Below, in pieces: positions 11,919 through 24,170 of a DNA stretch of 64,000 nt. Each line of letters starts with the position of its first letter. Position 1 is the stretch's first letter. Origin of the DNA: Antitrichia curtipendula (taxonomy: Eukaryota; Streptophyta; Bryopsida; Hypnales; Leucodontaceae). The notes under the pieces were generated by a model, which saw only the letters and a program-made list of their open reading frames with translations, was not told the origin of the DNA and made no database searches. The stretch lies in the NCBI GenBank assembly GCA_951230915.1, contig OX579642.1, positions 8,556,001 through 8,620,000 on the forward strand. Direction: 5' to 3'. The translations under genes and the position numbers were made by a program.

Positions 11919-14190
11919 CCTGTAAAATCCTCCAGTCATGCATCTGTGAGTGGTTTCTATTGTTTTGATTTTGCTGGACTTTGCAAACCATTGAAAAGAG
12001 GGTTCCAAATTTTCATTGTTTATATTTTTTGGATATTGTTTTGAATAATCTATGAATTTTTAAAAGCTTTTGTTTTGTTACCACTAAAATAAAAGTAAAC
12101 CTTAGTTCTCATGTCTAAAAAGTTCACAATTTGGACAAGATTATAGATGAAGCAATTATAGTCAATATTAGGTGTAATTACCAAACATCTAAATGTGGCT
12201 CCTATCCAAAAGTGGCCCTTGAAATTCATGATTAATATGAATATGATCTAAATATGAGAGTCTTGGATAAATTATGGATACATCTAACTATGAGCATTTT
12301 GAAAGTTCATAGTTTAACATTTTGGTATTCAAAATTACATGCCAATAAGATCCAACTGAATTAAACAAAATTTTAATAATAAAAAATATGCTCATATCTT
12401 TTCAAAAATATACATTGTACTTTGTGTTTGAAGTGGTGTAAGGAAACTAAATCTAATCAATCCCATGGTATGCCAAAATTCACTCATTAGACCCTCACTA
12501 ATGCCACTTTTAAATTCTAAAATTCTAAAACCACATTGTGGTTTTAAAAGCTTTAGTCAATTGTTTTGGTTTGAAATTCAAGTGAGATTGTTGATATTTT
12601 TGGATGTTCTATTCTTTGTAAAGGCATCATGGTAATGCAAGATGTATGACTCCTATTTTTTAAAGTAAATTTGGGTTGAATGTAATCTTGGGTGTGCTAA
12701 TTTCAACCTAAATATGTACATTGTACTATAAGATGCAAACTAAGTTCCACAATTCATCTTTTAATTTTTATAGAATGTTGAAGTTCAAATACACACGGGC
12801 ATGGAAGTGGAAATGAACAAATACAAAAAAAAAAATCCATAAGAACTATTACAAAAATTTAAACTTTGATAAAATTTATATCCACAAACAGTAAAAAAAT
12901 TTGAAACTGAAACTTTTTATACATGTTCTACATGAAGATAAGATTAAGATCTTGTTGTCCCAAGTCTTCTTTTTTTTCCTTTTTCTTTTCCAATCATTTC
13001 ACCCAAAAGTAATCAAATTCTGCATTTTAATTTAAATTTTTTATGTATGTGTGCACTCAAAAGAAAACTGTGTGTGTGGGGGGGGGCATCAAGCAAGAAC
13101 ATTTTTTTTTTTTTTTATATTGTTCAAATGTCAAGTTACCTTGATATCAACAGGTTTTTTGTGGGTTTTTTTGTGGGTGGGTGGGACACAAATGAAATGT
13201 GTCAAAGTTGGTATCAATTTTTTGTAACTTATCCAAACGACAAGAAAAAACAAAAAATGGCAGAGGTTCCCGGACAGATGGCAGACGGAGGTTTCCATCA
13301 TTGGTTGAACATAATTGGGTGGGGTGAAGCCATTCAGGTTATATAGTTGGCTGTTACTTCCAATTCTGGTTAGATTTTCAAACCAACTTCACACTGTCTG
13401 AATTGTTAGGAGTGCCTGGAACTGACATCTGTCCATCACTGTGCCATCTCCTTCATTAAATTAACATGGCAAGGGGGGTAGTTTCATTTATTTGGGGCAA
13501 TCATGATCATGGTGATCTTTGATAGAGTGAACACAGTGAAGAAGAAGCTTGTTTACGTCCATGGGCATAAATGGAAAACATTTATTCAAAAAGAGTGTGC
13601 ATTCATTCAAAAATAGCAACTGATGTCCGTTTCAAGATTTGATCCACCAGGGAACGGAGAAACGAATAATTTATTGTTGGATATCCCCCCAAAATGATTG
13701 CGATTGAGCATTTTTTTTTTTTGGTTTAAACAAAAAAACTTTACACTGAACAGTGAAATTAGGTTGAAATTAGGTTGTCTTATTTCAAAGAAAGTCACTT
13801 TACAAGCCATCAAAGTCAATAGATATTTCTACAAATATTTTCAGTTGCACACATGGAGGCTCATATGTCCCAATTACAACAACACCTAAATTCAAAAGTA
13901 GTGTATTATTATGCTATAACAATAAATAACTATATAGTGTCAAATGTTGAGATATTAGTGAGGTAACTTCATTTCACTATTTAATGTAGCTATAATGTCC
14001 ATCTTCTCAATGATCTCCTTTTAAGCAAGGTTTGATTCCCCAAAAATGATTCTATTAATATTATTGGCCAGAGTACACTTGAAAGTAATAACATTAATTA
14101 ATATTAATTTGGAAGTTACTTGAATTTGAGATTGATGCACTAAACTAAATTTTCATGTATTCTAAATAAATCTCTATTTCTATTATGGTA
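11919..14190. other. AT-rich intergenic sequence
   Basis: No gene or complete repeat is recognised. Poly-A/T runs occur near 12825, 13100 and 13710. Short open frames contain no recognisable motif. Confidence 0.45.
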
Positions 14191-14199
14191 TACTCTGTT

Positions 14200-14800
14200 T
14201 TATACCAAGGGAGGCAATCCATTTTTTTACCAACCCCCCCTTTTGGCAATGTAGAATATTCTCTTTCTGTGCAAGAAGAGATGAATAGTGATAAATGATG
14301 GTATAGTTCTTGGCGGAATTGTGGCACATTATTATAGGCTACAAGACTCAATATTGAAACCAACCACTACAAGAGAAAGGGATGTTTTAAGTAGTGTCCT
14401 AGACATCACGTCTTTTAAGTAACATCTTTTAAGTAAGGTTTTAAGTAAAATTTTACTAAAAAGACAGTCTTTTTAGTAAAATTTTACTTAAAACCTTACT
14501 TAAAAGATGTTACTTAAAAGACGTGATGTCTAGGACACTACTTAAAACACCCCATTCTCTTGTAGTTAACCGTTGGTTGGAAATAGACATGTTTACATTA
14601 CCAATACGGGTCAAATAAAATCTTTGGCTAAATTTTTTATAGTAATTATGTTTCAAGAAATACAAATCTGGAAAATTATTGAAACCTTCTTAATTCTATT
14701 TCTACACATGGAGGAATTTCCCCACTAAAGAATATGTGTAATTGCATAAATGGTCAAAAATGGGTTGTCTTCTTATCTCAAACAATTTGATTTTCATCCC
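14200..14800 (+). repeat. Dispersed repeat E, copy 1, carrying a CACTA MITE
   Basis: GAAGAGATGAATAGT, GGCTACAAGA, CAATATT and CATAGTAATTATGTTT-like blocks occur in the same order at 63416-63759, and partly at 47360-47690. The MITE at 14365-14567 interrupts it. Confidence 0.7.
14365..14567 (+). mobile_element. CACTA-type palindromic MITE, complete, 203 bp
   Basis: Starts CACTACAAGAGAA and ends TTCTCTTGTAGTT (last base changed). The whole element is an almost perfect hairpin made of TTTTAAGTAA-like units with its centre near 14465. The flanks are AAC (14362-14364) and AAC (14568-14570). It is inserted in a dispersed repeat (family E) whose other copies at 47360 and 63416 lack it. No coding capacity. 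Confidence 0.92.
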
Positions 14801-15004
14801 CCTTGTATCTTGGTTACAACTGCCTTCATCTAAATTTTGACACTAAATAGACAACATTTATCCAAATTTCATTCAAACATTCACACTAATTAGACTTTAT
14901 TCATCAAATCAGTGTGAGGTATTCTTCCTCTATTCAAACTACCTCCCTAATTCAATTAACTCATGTAGAAGTATTGATAGTGCCATTGCCATCTTCTACC
15001 TTGA

Positions 15005-15265
15005 TGAGATGAGTAGAATAGTTTGTTCTAAAAGCAACCACTAATAGAGAGGTATATTATGCTCCTTCAATGTTAATAGTGTACATTTCATGAAAGTGGT
15101 TGTTTCTAGTGACCATTGCATTTCAACTGCAAAAATTCATAACTAATTCCACAAAGGTCAAAAAATTATGTAACAACTTGGATTAGATGCCAATTATATT
15201 TCCCTTTCTACAAAATTTTATTGGAAATTGTTTCAAGGAGTTTAGCTTTGCTCCAAATGCAATCA
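15005..15265 (-). mobile_element. Decayed TA-flanked element, subtype 1, interrupted by A2
   Basis: Reverse-oriented, diverged copy: AACTAATTCCACAAAGGTC near 15140 and CAAGGAGTTTAGCTTTG near 15232. The TTAA element at 15274 interrupts it, and about 30 bp resume at 16170. Confidence 0.6.
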
Positions 15266-15273
15266 ACGTTTAA

Positions 15274-16170
15274 CCTCTAAAAGACCAACTTGTTAAATTT
15301 GGTAACACAACAATTTTGGACAAATATGTGTGATTGGAGATTTTTATGTTTTTGGCCCAAATTTTAATAAAAGATGTAGAAAAGGAATACCTTCCATGTA
15401 CACTAAAATTTAGGAAATTTGGAAATATGAATTAAAAGTTATGGCCTAATATGTTACTTTTTTGTAAATGGACAGTCTAGGTAAATTTTGAAAATCACTT
15501 TTTCATAAACAAAAATTTGAAATTGACTTTCAAGATTTAAGTATATATGGAAAGATTTTAATCATTCCATACTGATGAGTGAATCAAAAGATATGAGAAG
15601 TTTTAGTTTGTCCTTGTCTGTTAATCTGTTATGGAACTTCAACTCTAAAATAAAATTTGAAGTCCTTCATTTAACTCCATTTTCAATATTTTTTGAAAAA
15701 AATAAAATCATAGGATGTAGATTGTTTATTACAATATTGAAACCACTTGGATTGGAATTTTTAATTCCATAACTAGATTCTTAACAGTTGTGTATTGTTA
15801 ATCATTATCTATTTCTTTCTATTTACTATTTTTTTCCTATATGTTGTACAATTCCAAATAATCTGAAAATTTTCAATCATGTAGCCAACTTACTTTGAAG
15901 AATGAATCCAAAGAAGCACCACAATTTTGGACATTTATTCATACAAATGTGAGCTTGTGAAGTGTAGCTACGCTAAAAAAAGGATTTCTATGAATTTAAA
16001 AACTCATATCTTGCAATCCATGCGGTGGAAATTTTTTCCACATGTTTTCAAGTCAACATACTACAAAATCATATGGTTACATGTGCCCAAAAATGTTTTT
16101 TTTCCAAAATTTGGTACTTATACTAAAAGTGGCAATTTGGAAGCATTTTTGGTGAAAATAGTCAAGGTTG
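15274..16170. mobile_element. TTAA element type A, right end decayed (A2)
   Basis: The left end CCTCTAAAAGACC follows TTAA at 15270-15273. The interior matches the other type A copies throughout (for example the ATCATTCCATACTGATGAGT segment near 15560). The right end has lost its terminal repeat and TTAA near 16170. The element interrupts a decayed TA-flanked repeat (15005-15265 and 16170-16200). Confidence 0.7.
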
Positions 16171-16222
16171 AAAGGTTGCTTTAAGAGTAGACTGCCTCAA
16201 CTACATCGAATAGGGCTATTAA

Positions 16223-17135
16223 CCCCTAAAGGACCATTTGTCCCCTCGGGGGACAATTTGGGTCTAGGTAGGTTCCCATGACCTCAATTTTTAGTGAAAT
16301 TCTTTGAACTATTTTGAAGATGTCCAATTTTGTAAGAGCTTTGTGGATATACAATTTTTATTTCAATCAGTGCCCGGGAGAAAAATTTATGGCACAAGAA
16401 GCCAAAAATGGAGGTTGGTGGACAATACAAAAATATAAAAAATATTCAAAAAAAAAATTTAATTCTTTTTTCTAAAACTATATGTTTTTGTCTACATTTG
16501 AAATTCATTCTATTTGGACTAGTGATGAGAAAGTTATGGACAATCTTAGTTTTGGGGGCAATCTAAGCATTTTCTTGAAAAAATAACTTACATAATCCAA
16601 TTTTGAATGCAATTTTTATAATTTTCCAAAAACAATTGCTAGACAAGGTTGTATTTGCTTGCTAAAACAATCTCACCTTTGCAATTATTGTATTTCAATT
16701 CCATCTTAGAGCTATTAATGATTTAGTTTTTCCTTCAATCTTGAACCTACTTTTATTAAACAAATTTTTAATGTGTAAAAATTAAGTTTTTTTTCCTTGA
16801 ATTTTTTTCCCTAGATTCTCAACTCAAGTATTCAACATAAAAACTTAGAAAATCAAAATCGGTAGTCCAAAAAATTTAAGTTAAGAAGGTTCAAAGCCAA
16901 AAAATGTAATCAAGCAAGGTGCAAAAAATCTTCTTTTCTTCAATTTGGATGCAAATATCTTGCAATCTATGCGGTCAATGTTTCTGAAATTTCTTGCATA
17001 CATTCTTATACTAATCTTATATAAGATCCTATGGTTTGATATGAGAAAAAAAAATTGAATTTTTTTTTCTTTTTGTAATAGAAGTGACGATTTTGAGTGT
17101 GTTTTGATGGAGAAAAGACATCGGTCCTTTTGGGG
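16223..17135. mobile_element. TTAA element type B, complete, 913 bp (B1)
   Basis: Flanked by TTAA at 16219-16222 and 17136-17139, with inverted ends CCCCTAAAGGACC and CCCCAAAAGGACC. It starts with a short hairpin (TCCCCTCGGGGGA) and contains the CAGTGCCCGGGAG segment shared with 45652 and 63764. The interior differs from type A in most of its length but resembles it near the right end (ATATCTTGCAATC). No coding capacity. Confidence 0.88.
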
Positions 17136-17139
17136 TTAA

Positions 17140-18700
17140 GTGGACCAAAAAATTAAAGGGACTTGTTGTAAAAAACTATAGATGTTTGAAACATGACATA
17201 TCCCCCTCCCCTCCCCCGAACACTTCAATAGCTATTGATGTACAACAAAGATAGATATTTATATAGTGTGTAATGTCAATTAATTAGTATGGGTCCCCTT
17301 AAAAACCCTATTCAGTGTAATAGGGTTGTCTATGAAAAGGAGGAGGGCTTGAACGTACTGCCAACAAAATAGCCATTTCACCTTATCAGTTTTTGCTAAA
17401 CCAATCCCAGAACGCCAGCTGGGGGGCTGGTGTACCTCCAGACAGTTGCAAGCCATAAGTTGTCACAGGGGTAGTAGTTGGTATGATTTCCAGCATCAGT
17501 TACATGATTTCCATCTATGAGCACCTTCCATCCTCCCCCTCCCCCCTTGTCCCGGAATTCCATGAGCATGACAACAAATTGAAGTGTACATAAAATTATG
17601 TCAAAGTTTCGTTGGCAAACATACTTTTATGTGACTACATTTTGCGTTTCAAGTTTTGCGTGATTTTTCGACCCAGCAGTTGAAGTTTTTGTCGTACCAA
17701 AGTTCCTCAAAAAACAAACTTCATTTTGTTTTGAAGGAAAGCGTTTGAAGGGAATGTCGTTGCTATCTCATTGTTCTACTAAAAATGGATTAGATAATGC
17801 TTGAGAGCCAAAAGAGGCTTGAGAGCATTATGGGATATGATGCCTAAATCCCTATGGTTCATCACAAACATCTACATGTGTATTTTTTGTAAATCTAAAG
17901 GCATAGAAAGAGGGACATTATTAATTATGAGATATAATGCTTTTATGATTATCTAATAGAATGGTGACAAATTTGCCTTGAAAATCAGAATTGGCTTTAT
18001 AGGATTGTAATTTTACAACTTGTGATTGACGAGAGTCCTCCCATTCACTAAGAGGTGTGTATTCAAATGTTCATACAACACAAAGGATAGACTTGACAAT
18101 TTTTTTCCAACAAGGTATGCATATCCTTCATAAGGTAGCGTTGCACCTTCTTTCACACCCGCTTCCACACAAGTGACAATATATAAGGTAAAATTGGATG
18201 AAAGATAATTACACCCAAATCAGCATTTCAACATGAGTTCTACTTATTATTTTTTCTTAAGTTTTTATTGGATTGTTGCTGGGACCCAAAGGGCATTTGT
18301 GATTATATTAGCATGCAATTTTTGGACACCCTATGCATAGACTATGATTTGTCATTGCTACAAATAACATTAATTTTTTGGGAGACTTTAATGAATGGAA
18401 TCTCTACATTTGAGTCCAAAAAAATTGTGTGAGTCGGTTACGCAAATAGGTCATAATCATAGGTGTAGTTACCATACATTGAAAATCACTTGAACCTAAC
18501 CCTTAAGTGTCAAGTAGTGCAATTTCTTGAGTAGAACAGGGTACTCCATCTTACAAGACTTCAACTCACATTTATATCCTTATGCATTCAATGGAGTTGC
18601 TTATAGTACACAATGAAAAGGTTATGTTCATTTACCAATCCAAAATTTCTAATTTCATAGTGCAATTAAGGTGGCTACATACCTAAATTGCATCCTTTTT
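17140..18700. other. AT-rich intergenic sequence
   Basis: No gene recognised. It has short C-rich runs near 17205 and 17535 and otherwise no repeated structure by eye. Confidence 0.4.
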
Positions 18701-18714
18701 AAAACCGCCATCAT

Positions 18715-19020
18715 CACTCTATGTACATTTTCCATAACAATATGTACATATGTTGTTGTTTTACGCAAAATGTAACAAAATTTCATTACAAATGAAATAT
18801 AATTTCATTGCAAGAGGTAAATATACAACGATGCCAACCACAAAGTGGCCTCAAAATGTACATATGTTGAAGAAAAAAAATTCTAGAACATCTACCAAAA
18901 AAAACTTTGACCCTTTGTAACTTTTACATACTGGATCCAAATGCCGCATTCTTTTGTATGTTGGAACCTCCAACAAGAAAATAAAATGTGAAATCTTAAT
19001 CAATCTAATAATAGTAGGCA
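18715..19020 (+). repeat. Dispersed repeat F, copy 2, with a 100-bp insertion
   Basis: Same order of blocks as copy 1. It is interrupted at 18756-18855 by 100 bp flanked by the direct repeat ATGTACATATGTTG (18742-18755 and 18856-18869). Confidence 0.65.
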
Positions 19021-19064
19021 AGTACAGTAGCAAAAAGTGAAGATATTTGGGAGTACCCACCTTA

Positions 19065-19368
19065 AGGTAGGAGGCTCTTAAAGCACCCCTTTAAAAGCTG
19101 ATTGCATTTTCAGGGAAGCTAAACTCCTTGGAACAACTTTCAGTAAATTTTACTAGGAAGAAAAATGGAATTGGCATCTAATCCAAGTCGTTTCATATTT
19201 TTCGGACCTTCGTGGAATTAGTTACAAATTTTTGAAGTTGAAACGCAGTAGTTTCTAAAAACAACCCCCTCCTGATGTGTACAATATTGGTACATTGAAG
19301 AAACTAAAATGTACCTCTGTGTTAGAGGTCGCTTTTAGAGCCAGGTTGCTCTTTAGAGACACCTCCCT
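19065..19368 (+). mobile_element. TA-flanked element, subtype 1
   Basis: TA at 19063-19064 and 19369-19370. The interior matches 2372 and 47804. The right end contains a small extra copy of the terminal motif (…AGAGCCAGGTTGCTCTTTAGAG…). Confidence 0.8.
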
Positions 19369-19389
19369 TAGTTTAGCCTCTGTAAAAGA

Positions 19390-19500
19390 TTGACTGCTTC
19401 TCTTCCAGCTGATGACGCGCTTACAACTTTGCATGCAATATGGTTAGGTGATGTCTCATCAATTCGACAGCAAGTGGACGCAGCAGGAGCTGACTTACAG
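19390..19500 (+). other. Coding-like segment, unrecognised
   Basis: An open stretch without an ATG reads (L)TASLPADDALTTLHAIWLG… and …RQQVDAAGADLQLILHHLAES. It has protein-like composition unlike its AT-rich surroundings and is followed by AT-rich sequence with stops. It could be an orphan exon or captured gene fragment. No family is recognised. Confidence 0.25.
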
Positions 19501-21060
19501 TTAATTTTACACCATCTGGCAGAAAGTATTTTGAAGAAATTTATGATATCATTTGTTTTCATAAAAAATAAAAAAATAAAAAAATTTATGATACAGGATT
19601 ATATGGGAGTCGGTTGGAAGGTGATGGATGTCCACTGGGCGTAGATAATGGCAGTCACAGTGCACTGTGTTTTGCCAATGTACAGTACAGCTCCGACATG
19701 AATGCCCCAACTTCAATCACTTCAGCGCTACCTTCTAAACCAGTTGGTTCAAATTTGATCCATCCGCCAGTCAACAGTCAAACCTGCGCTCGGCATGTGC
19801 TTAAACTATTTCTCTGCGTAAGTTGCTATTGATTGCATATCATGCAGTTCCAGCTTGTGCGTGTGCAACTTGATGTCAATGATGTGAATTCTCTGCCATT
19901 GAAATTTTTGGGGCATTTGGTGGATGCACACACGCCACTAATTTCATGCATGGCGACATGTTTTGTGTTGAATTAACATATTGTACATGCTTAAATAGGA
20001 AGATGCAATGGAGAGGGGCCTTCATCCAAATCCAGACAGATCTTCAGCAGTTGTGTGAGAACTCTCACCTATTTTGGCTACGGTTGACATGTGAGCCTTA
20101 AACCTCCTGAACCTAAGGTCACTTTCTATTGGAATTGGGCACGGATTTCACAACTGAAGTGACTCTAAAAATGTCCAAGTGCATTTAGATTGTCAAGAAG
20201 CTTGATAATGATTTTACACTGTAAGTTCTAGAAACACAGCCATACTGCCACTCAGTGAGTGTCAAGCTCTTCAAAAAAATATGGTTCCTCAGCTTTACCT
20301 GAGATCCAGGAGCTCACGATAGTGCATAAAAAGTCGAATTTGGGCTTAAGAAATTGCAGAAAAAGTCTAGTATAATCTGAATGCCTTCTTCATGAGAGTT
20401 GGAAGGAGCTCCTCAAGAATGTCCTGCGTTTGAGGAATAACACATTCCAGCTGTTTCATTGAAACTAAGCAAAGAACAAAACGAAACAACAGAAAGTGGG
20501 AAAACAATGAAGCAGACAGTTACCAATATTGTACAAATTCAAACTGGCAGGATAATTTTTTTGCTGTTGCACCAGGCACTCACTCAGATTGATTCTCTCT
20601 CGCTCTCTCGCTCTCGCTCTGTCTCTCCCTCTGCTCCCTACTAAAAGTACACCTATTCACACTGCTCTCTGACTACCACCTTTGGAAATTGGCCCGCGTG
20701 TACCGTCTCCCTCAGCATGCTCCTCCCTCCCTGTGGGCTCTGGGTGGCTTAGGCTCTAAACCTCATGAGCCACGGAAGGCACCTTCTTCAAGGCAGCCTC
20801 ACTAAGGTTATATCATTAAACTCACCTCATCTCATCTCACTCACTCACTCACTTGATCGATCGATCGATCGATCCAAAACTACTAATTAAAAAAAGATTG
20901 AACTGTTTTTGGAATTTACACGATTGTGCCCTACAAAAAAAGAATCCACACCTAGCCTAGCCTCTGTGTGTATATACAGCAGAGACATGGGTGAAGTGGC
21001 TTTAACGTAAAGAAGGAATTGAAGTCAAAGTTTAGGGTTGAATGATCGAGAGATGGATGA
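19500..21060. other. Intergenic sequence downstream of the expansin gene
   Basis: Moderate GC. It has a CT-rich simple repeat at 20597-20632, a CTCA/ACTC run at 20821-20852 and (GATC)5 at 20855-20874. The last ~150 bp probably contain the expansin 3' UTR, though no polyadenylation signal is certain. Confidence 0.4.
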
Positions 21061-23402
21061 TCAGAACTGAGATCCTTCGTAGGTCTGACCAAATGCCCAA
21101 TCTGGAGGTGCGACCTCGTCGGAGGCGACGGTTTTGCCATCACTGGTGGTCACCATGAAGGAAAGGCTTTGGCCGCCCATGTTCACGGAGCTTTGCCAGA
21201 TCTGCCCGAAGTTGCGTGTCATGGTCACCCACTTGGTCTTGGTACCGCGAATGAAGACCGCTTGGACGTCGCCCATGCCGCCCACGTTGGTGACGAGCAC
21301 CAGGTTCATGAAGTTGTGACCACTCATGCTGAAGCGAATGCCGCCCGTCTTCATACATGCAGTCCTGCAATTCATTGCAACCCCAATTCAATTAAACCCC
21401 TCCTCGTAGACATCCTAATCCTTGCCTTGCAGCAACAAATCGGGAACCAACTCATATTTGGGAATTTAGCATTGGCATGGTACCTAATAGAGATCGAAAA
21501 GTCATCAGGAACCAACACATAGTTGAGAATTTAGCATTAACATGGCACCTAAAGGTAGAGGATACTAAAGTCGTTAGGGATTTTATCTTGTATCCCATGG
21601 ACTGGACCCTGTTACCAGAATTTCATCTCTTTCAATCGATCAACACTTGGTTGGCCTCCAATTTGCAACCATTGGTCATGACTTGGCACATAACGCCACT
21701 GATCTTTGAATGGAATATCAGGAGTTTTCTACTACAATTGTAAGGTATGATCTACAACCTCAATTTCATTGAACGAGTGCATTAGATATCATCCAATACA
21801 TTTGAGTGATCAGATATACCAATTTGGTCTTGGATCTCAGACCCAAAGTAATCTCTCAAAAATCACACAAACTCTCCCCCAATATATGGTAATGCAAAAT
21901 CTCCATTCACCGTACAGTAAGGAGAGGTTCCATTCACTGACCAGGTGAACTTTAATTTGAACCTTTCCCTGAAACAATCTAGAAACTTGCACCATCTTGA
22001 AAATTTTGCACATTTAGTTTGTGTCAAGCTACAAACCAATTGCAGAAAAGCAAATGTCAACAGACCAAGTACATATTTTCACAATTAGCACCATTCAAAG
22101 CTCACCTGCATGGCAAATGGATTTTATAAATATACAGAGCAGTACCTTCGGTAAATGACAGGCACAATGCCGGCCTTGTAGGTGGCGATTTGTTGAAACG
22201 CCGGCATGGACATGTCAAAGTGGTGCAGCGGCAGATTACACCACCCGCCGTTGTTGTCCGGCAAGGTCGGGTTCGGAGGGCAGAAGTTGGTGACCGTGAC
22301 TTGAATAGGTGAAGTGTCGGAATGGCAATCTTTCTCCGACCCGGCACACTTCACTTCATAGCAAGCCCCGCAAGCCAGCCCTCGGTCGAACAAAGCAGAG
22401 CTGATAGCCACCGTGTTGGTGCCGTAGCCTGTGCTGTAGAGGTCACCATAGCCACATGCACCCCCTGCAAAAAATTTCACACCCAAAATCAAAACCCAAA
22501 ATCACAAGGATAGGTACTTGTCTCCCTCTAGGGCAGATCTGAAGACCCTTTTCGTAGAAGTAAAGTCTCACTAACGACTTTTCAATGACAATCCACTGTA
22601 AAATCACACCCAAAATCACACCCATGGGTAAAGTACATGTCTCCCTCCCTCTAGAGCAGATCTGAGTCCCCTTTTCGTAAAAGTAAAGCCTCCCTAACGA
22701 CTCCTCAATGACAATCCTCTCTATGTATGTGTTCTTGAGTGCGAGAGTTTCGTTCTTGATGCTTTGGTAGTTCTTACAAAACACGTCTAAACTAACAGCT
22801 ACAACATTCTCCTCAAACTACCAAGAGTTTTCAAATGAACCTACCAATGTGTGGATATCATCAATTCCTTCTACCTCATGTCCACTGAACTAAAACAACA
22901 AATCCCATGATGATCTGCACAGAAAAGCTTAAAGCACTGCAACACTACCTGTTGTGCCGCCTAGGGCAGATCTGAAGCCCCTTTTTGTACCAAGTAAAGT
23001 CTCACTGACGACTCTCAATGACAATCCGCTGTGTATGCGTTCTTGAGTGTCAGAGTTTCGTTCTTGATGCTTTGGTAGTACTTACCAAAACGCCTAAGCT
23101 CACATCTACAAATCCTAAAACAGCCCAGAGAGTTTTCGAATAAACCTACGGACCCATATATGAGTGTACCACCAATTCCTTTCCATCTCATGTCCACCGA
23201 ACCCAACCACCAAATCCCTGCATGATCTACGTACACAGAAAAAAGGACAGTGCACTGCAAGACTACCTGTTGTGCCGCCGGCATCACTTCCGCCATAGAA
23301 AGTGGCGTGAGCCGAGTTCCACTCACTCTGAGCTCCCACATGTTGCTGTTGTTCTTGTTGTACCAAGAGCACCACCAACGCCACAACGGCGGAAGTCCAC
23401 AT
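21061..23402 (-). CDS. EXPA: Alpha-expansin, three exons, intact
   Basis: Exons on the minus strand are 23402-23267, 22464-22146 and 21364-21061, joined by GT-AG introns of 802 and 781 nt in phases 1 and 2, giving 252 aa (alpha-expansins are usually 240-260). Residues 1-24 form a hydrophobic signal peptide. The wall-loosening domain begins at the ATFYGG motif, has the GGACGYG motif across the first junction, the regular cysteines, and the HFD motif near the end of exon 2. Exon 3 carries the C-terminal CBM63-type domain with spaced tryptophans. Both introns sit where alpha-expansin genes commonly have them (before GGACGYG and after YRR). Expansins are secreted and loosen cellulose-xyloglucan contacts non-enzymatically during growth. 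The ATG at 23402 is chosen because it starts the signal peptide; the frame just upstream has no earlier ATG. The stop is TGA at 21061. Introns contain tandem duplications, listed separately. An extra 5' UTR intron is possible because a TG-rich tract ending in CAG lies just before the ATG. Confidence 0.97.
21443..21572. repeat. 65-bp tandem duplication in expansin intron 2
   Basis: Two adjacent units, 21443-21507 and 21508-21572, both start GGAACCAAC and share a segment reading GAATTTAGCATT followed by a close match to CATGGTACCTAA. They have diverged at about one base in six. No splice signal is duplicated. Confidence 0.75.
22480..23280. repeat. Tandem duplications in expansin intron 1 that copy the exon 1 splice donor
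   Basis: A unit of about 310 bp beginning CTAGGGCAGATCTG occurs at 22961-23280 and again at 22651-22960. A partial copy starts at 22528. Both full copies end in the same bases as the 3' end of exon 1 plus its donor, so an exon-end look-alike (…CACAACAG then GTAGTG on the minus strand) lies at about 22947-22960 inside the intron. The real donor is at 23266. The partial copy and the start of the second unit share a shorter duplication of about 120 bp (22480-22602 and following). Confidence 0.85.
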
Positions 23403-24170
23403 CCTGTCTGCACACACAAATCAAGAAACCCAAACCCAAACACACACACACACACACATCCACCAACTCCAGTCAGACCCTAACAGAAAACCAACCAAAA
23501 AATCCAATCCAACAAGGACTCACCACCACCACCACCGCCAGCATAACACTGTAATCCCCCGCGCCCACCCCCCGTTGCACACCGAACCCCCCATTCCAAC
23601 AACACTTCTCACAATGCACATCATCCCTCTCGCATTGCCCCAACACCCTGCAGCATTGCCCTAACGTCCTCCCCAAAACTTCATAACCCAACCACAAATG
23701 CTCTAGCCAGGATGGGAAAACCTCGTGAGCTCACACACTTCACACATACATGCACGCGTTTCATACCCCAAAGCTCGCTGGTATATGATCGAGTCCCGCC
23801 CAATGCGTGTAGCTTGAGACTTTGATATATATATATATCTGTAGGTCCGTTTTGATCGAGTCCCGAGAGTCCCAAAGTCCCGAAAGTGGGAGCTTTGTGT
23901 GACAAGAAGAAGCCGATAGTGCAGGAAAACAGATGAGTTGGGTAGAATGAAAAGCTTCGATAGGGCTCGACCGAGGACTACTGGAAGGTTCAAGCTTAAC
24001 ATGCAGAGTTTCAATGGAGGAGAGAGACTGATGAGAGCTTGGGTGCTGTGAAGAAATAGTTGGGGTCGGTGATGGGAGAGAGACGGAGAGAGAGCTGGGC
24101 TTGTGGTTTTGTAAGTTAAGTGTGAAGTTATTAGCCTAATTTTGATTAGAGTCTGTATTAGGTTGCGTTA
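23403..24170 (-). promoter_or_regulatory. Upstream region of the expansin gene
   Basis: This stretch lies 5' of the expansin ATG and is richer in C and A than the surrounding repeats. It has a CA run near 23440-23460, a CCACCACC run near 23525, an alternating AT tract at 23824-23838 that could serve as a TATA region about 420 bp from the ATG, and a CT-rich tract (minus strand) at 24060-24095. No transcription start can be fixed. Long overlapping open frames here show no recognisable protein and are treated as chance. Confidence 0.35.

Noticed and set aside
21169..21522. Plus-strand open frame of 117 codons opposite expansin exon 3
   Set aside because: Antisense shadow of a well-supported exon; no domain.
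23015..23455. Open frame of 146 codons on the minus strand overlapping expansin exon 1
   Set aside because: It is another phase of the expansin exon and intron; the expansin frame with signal peptide and splice sites explains the region.
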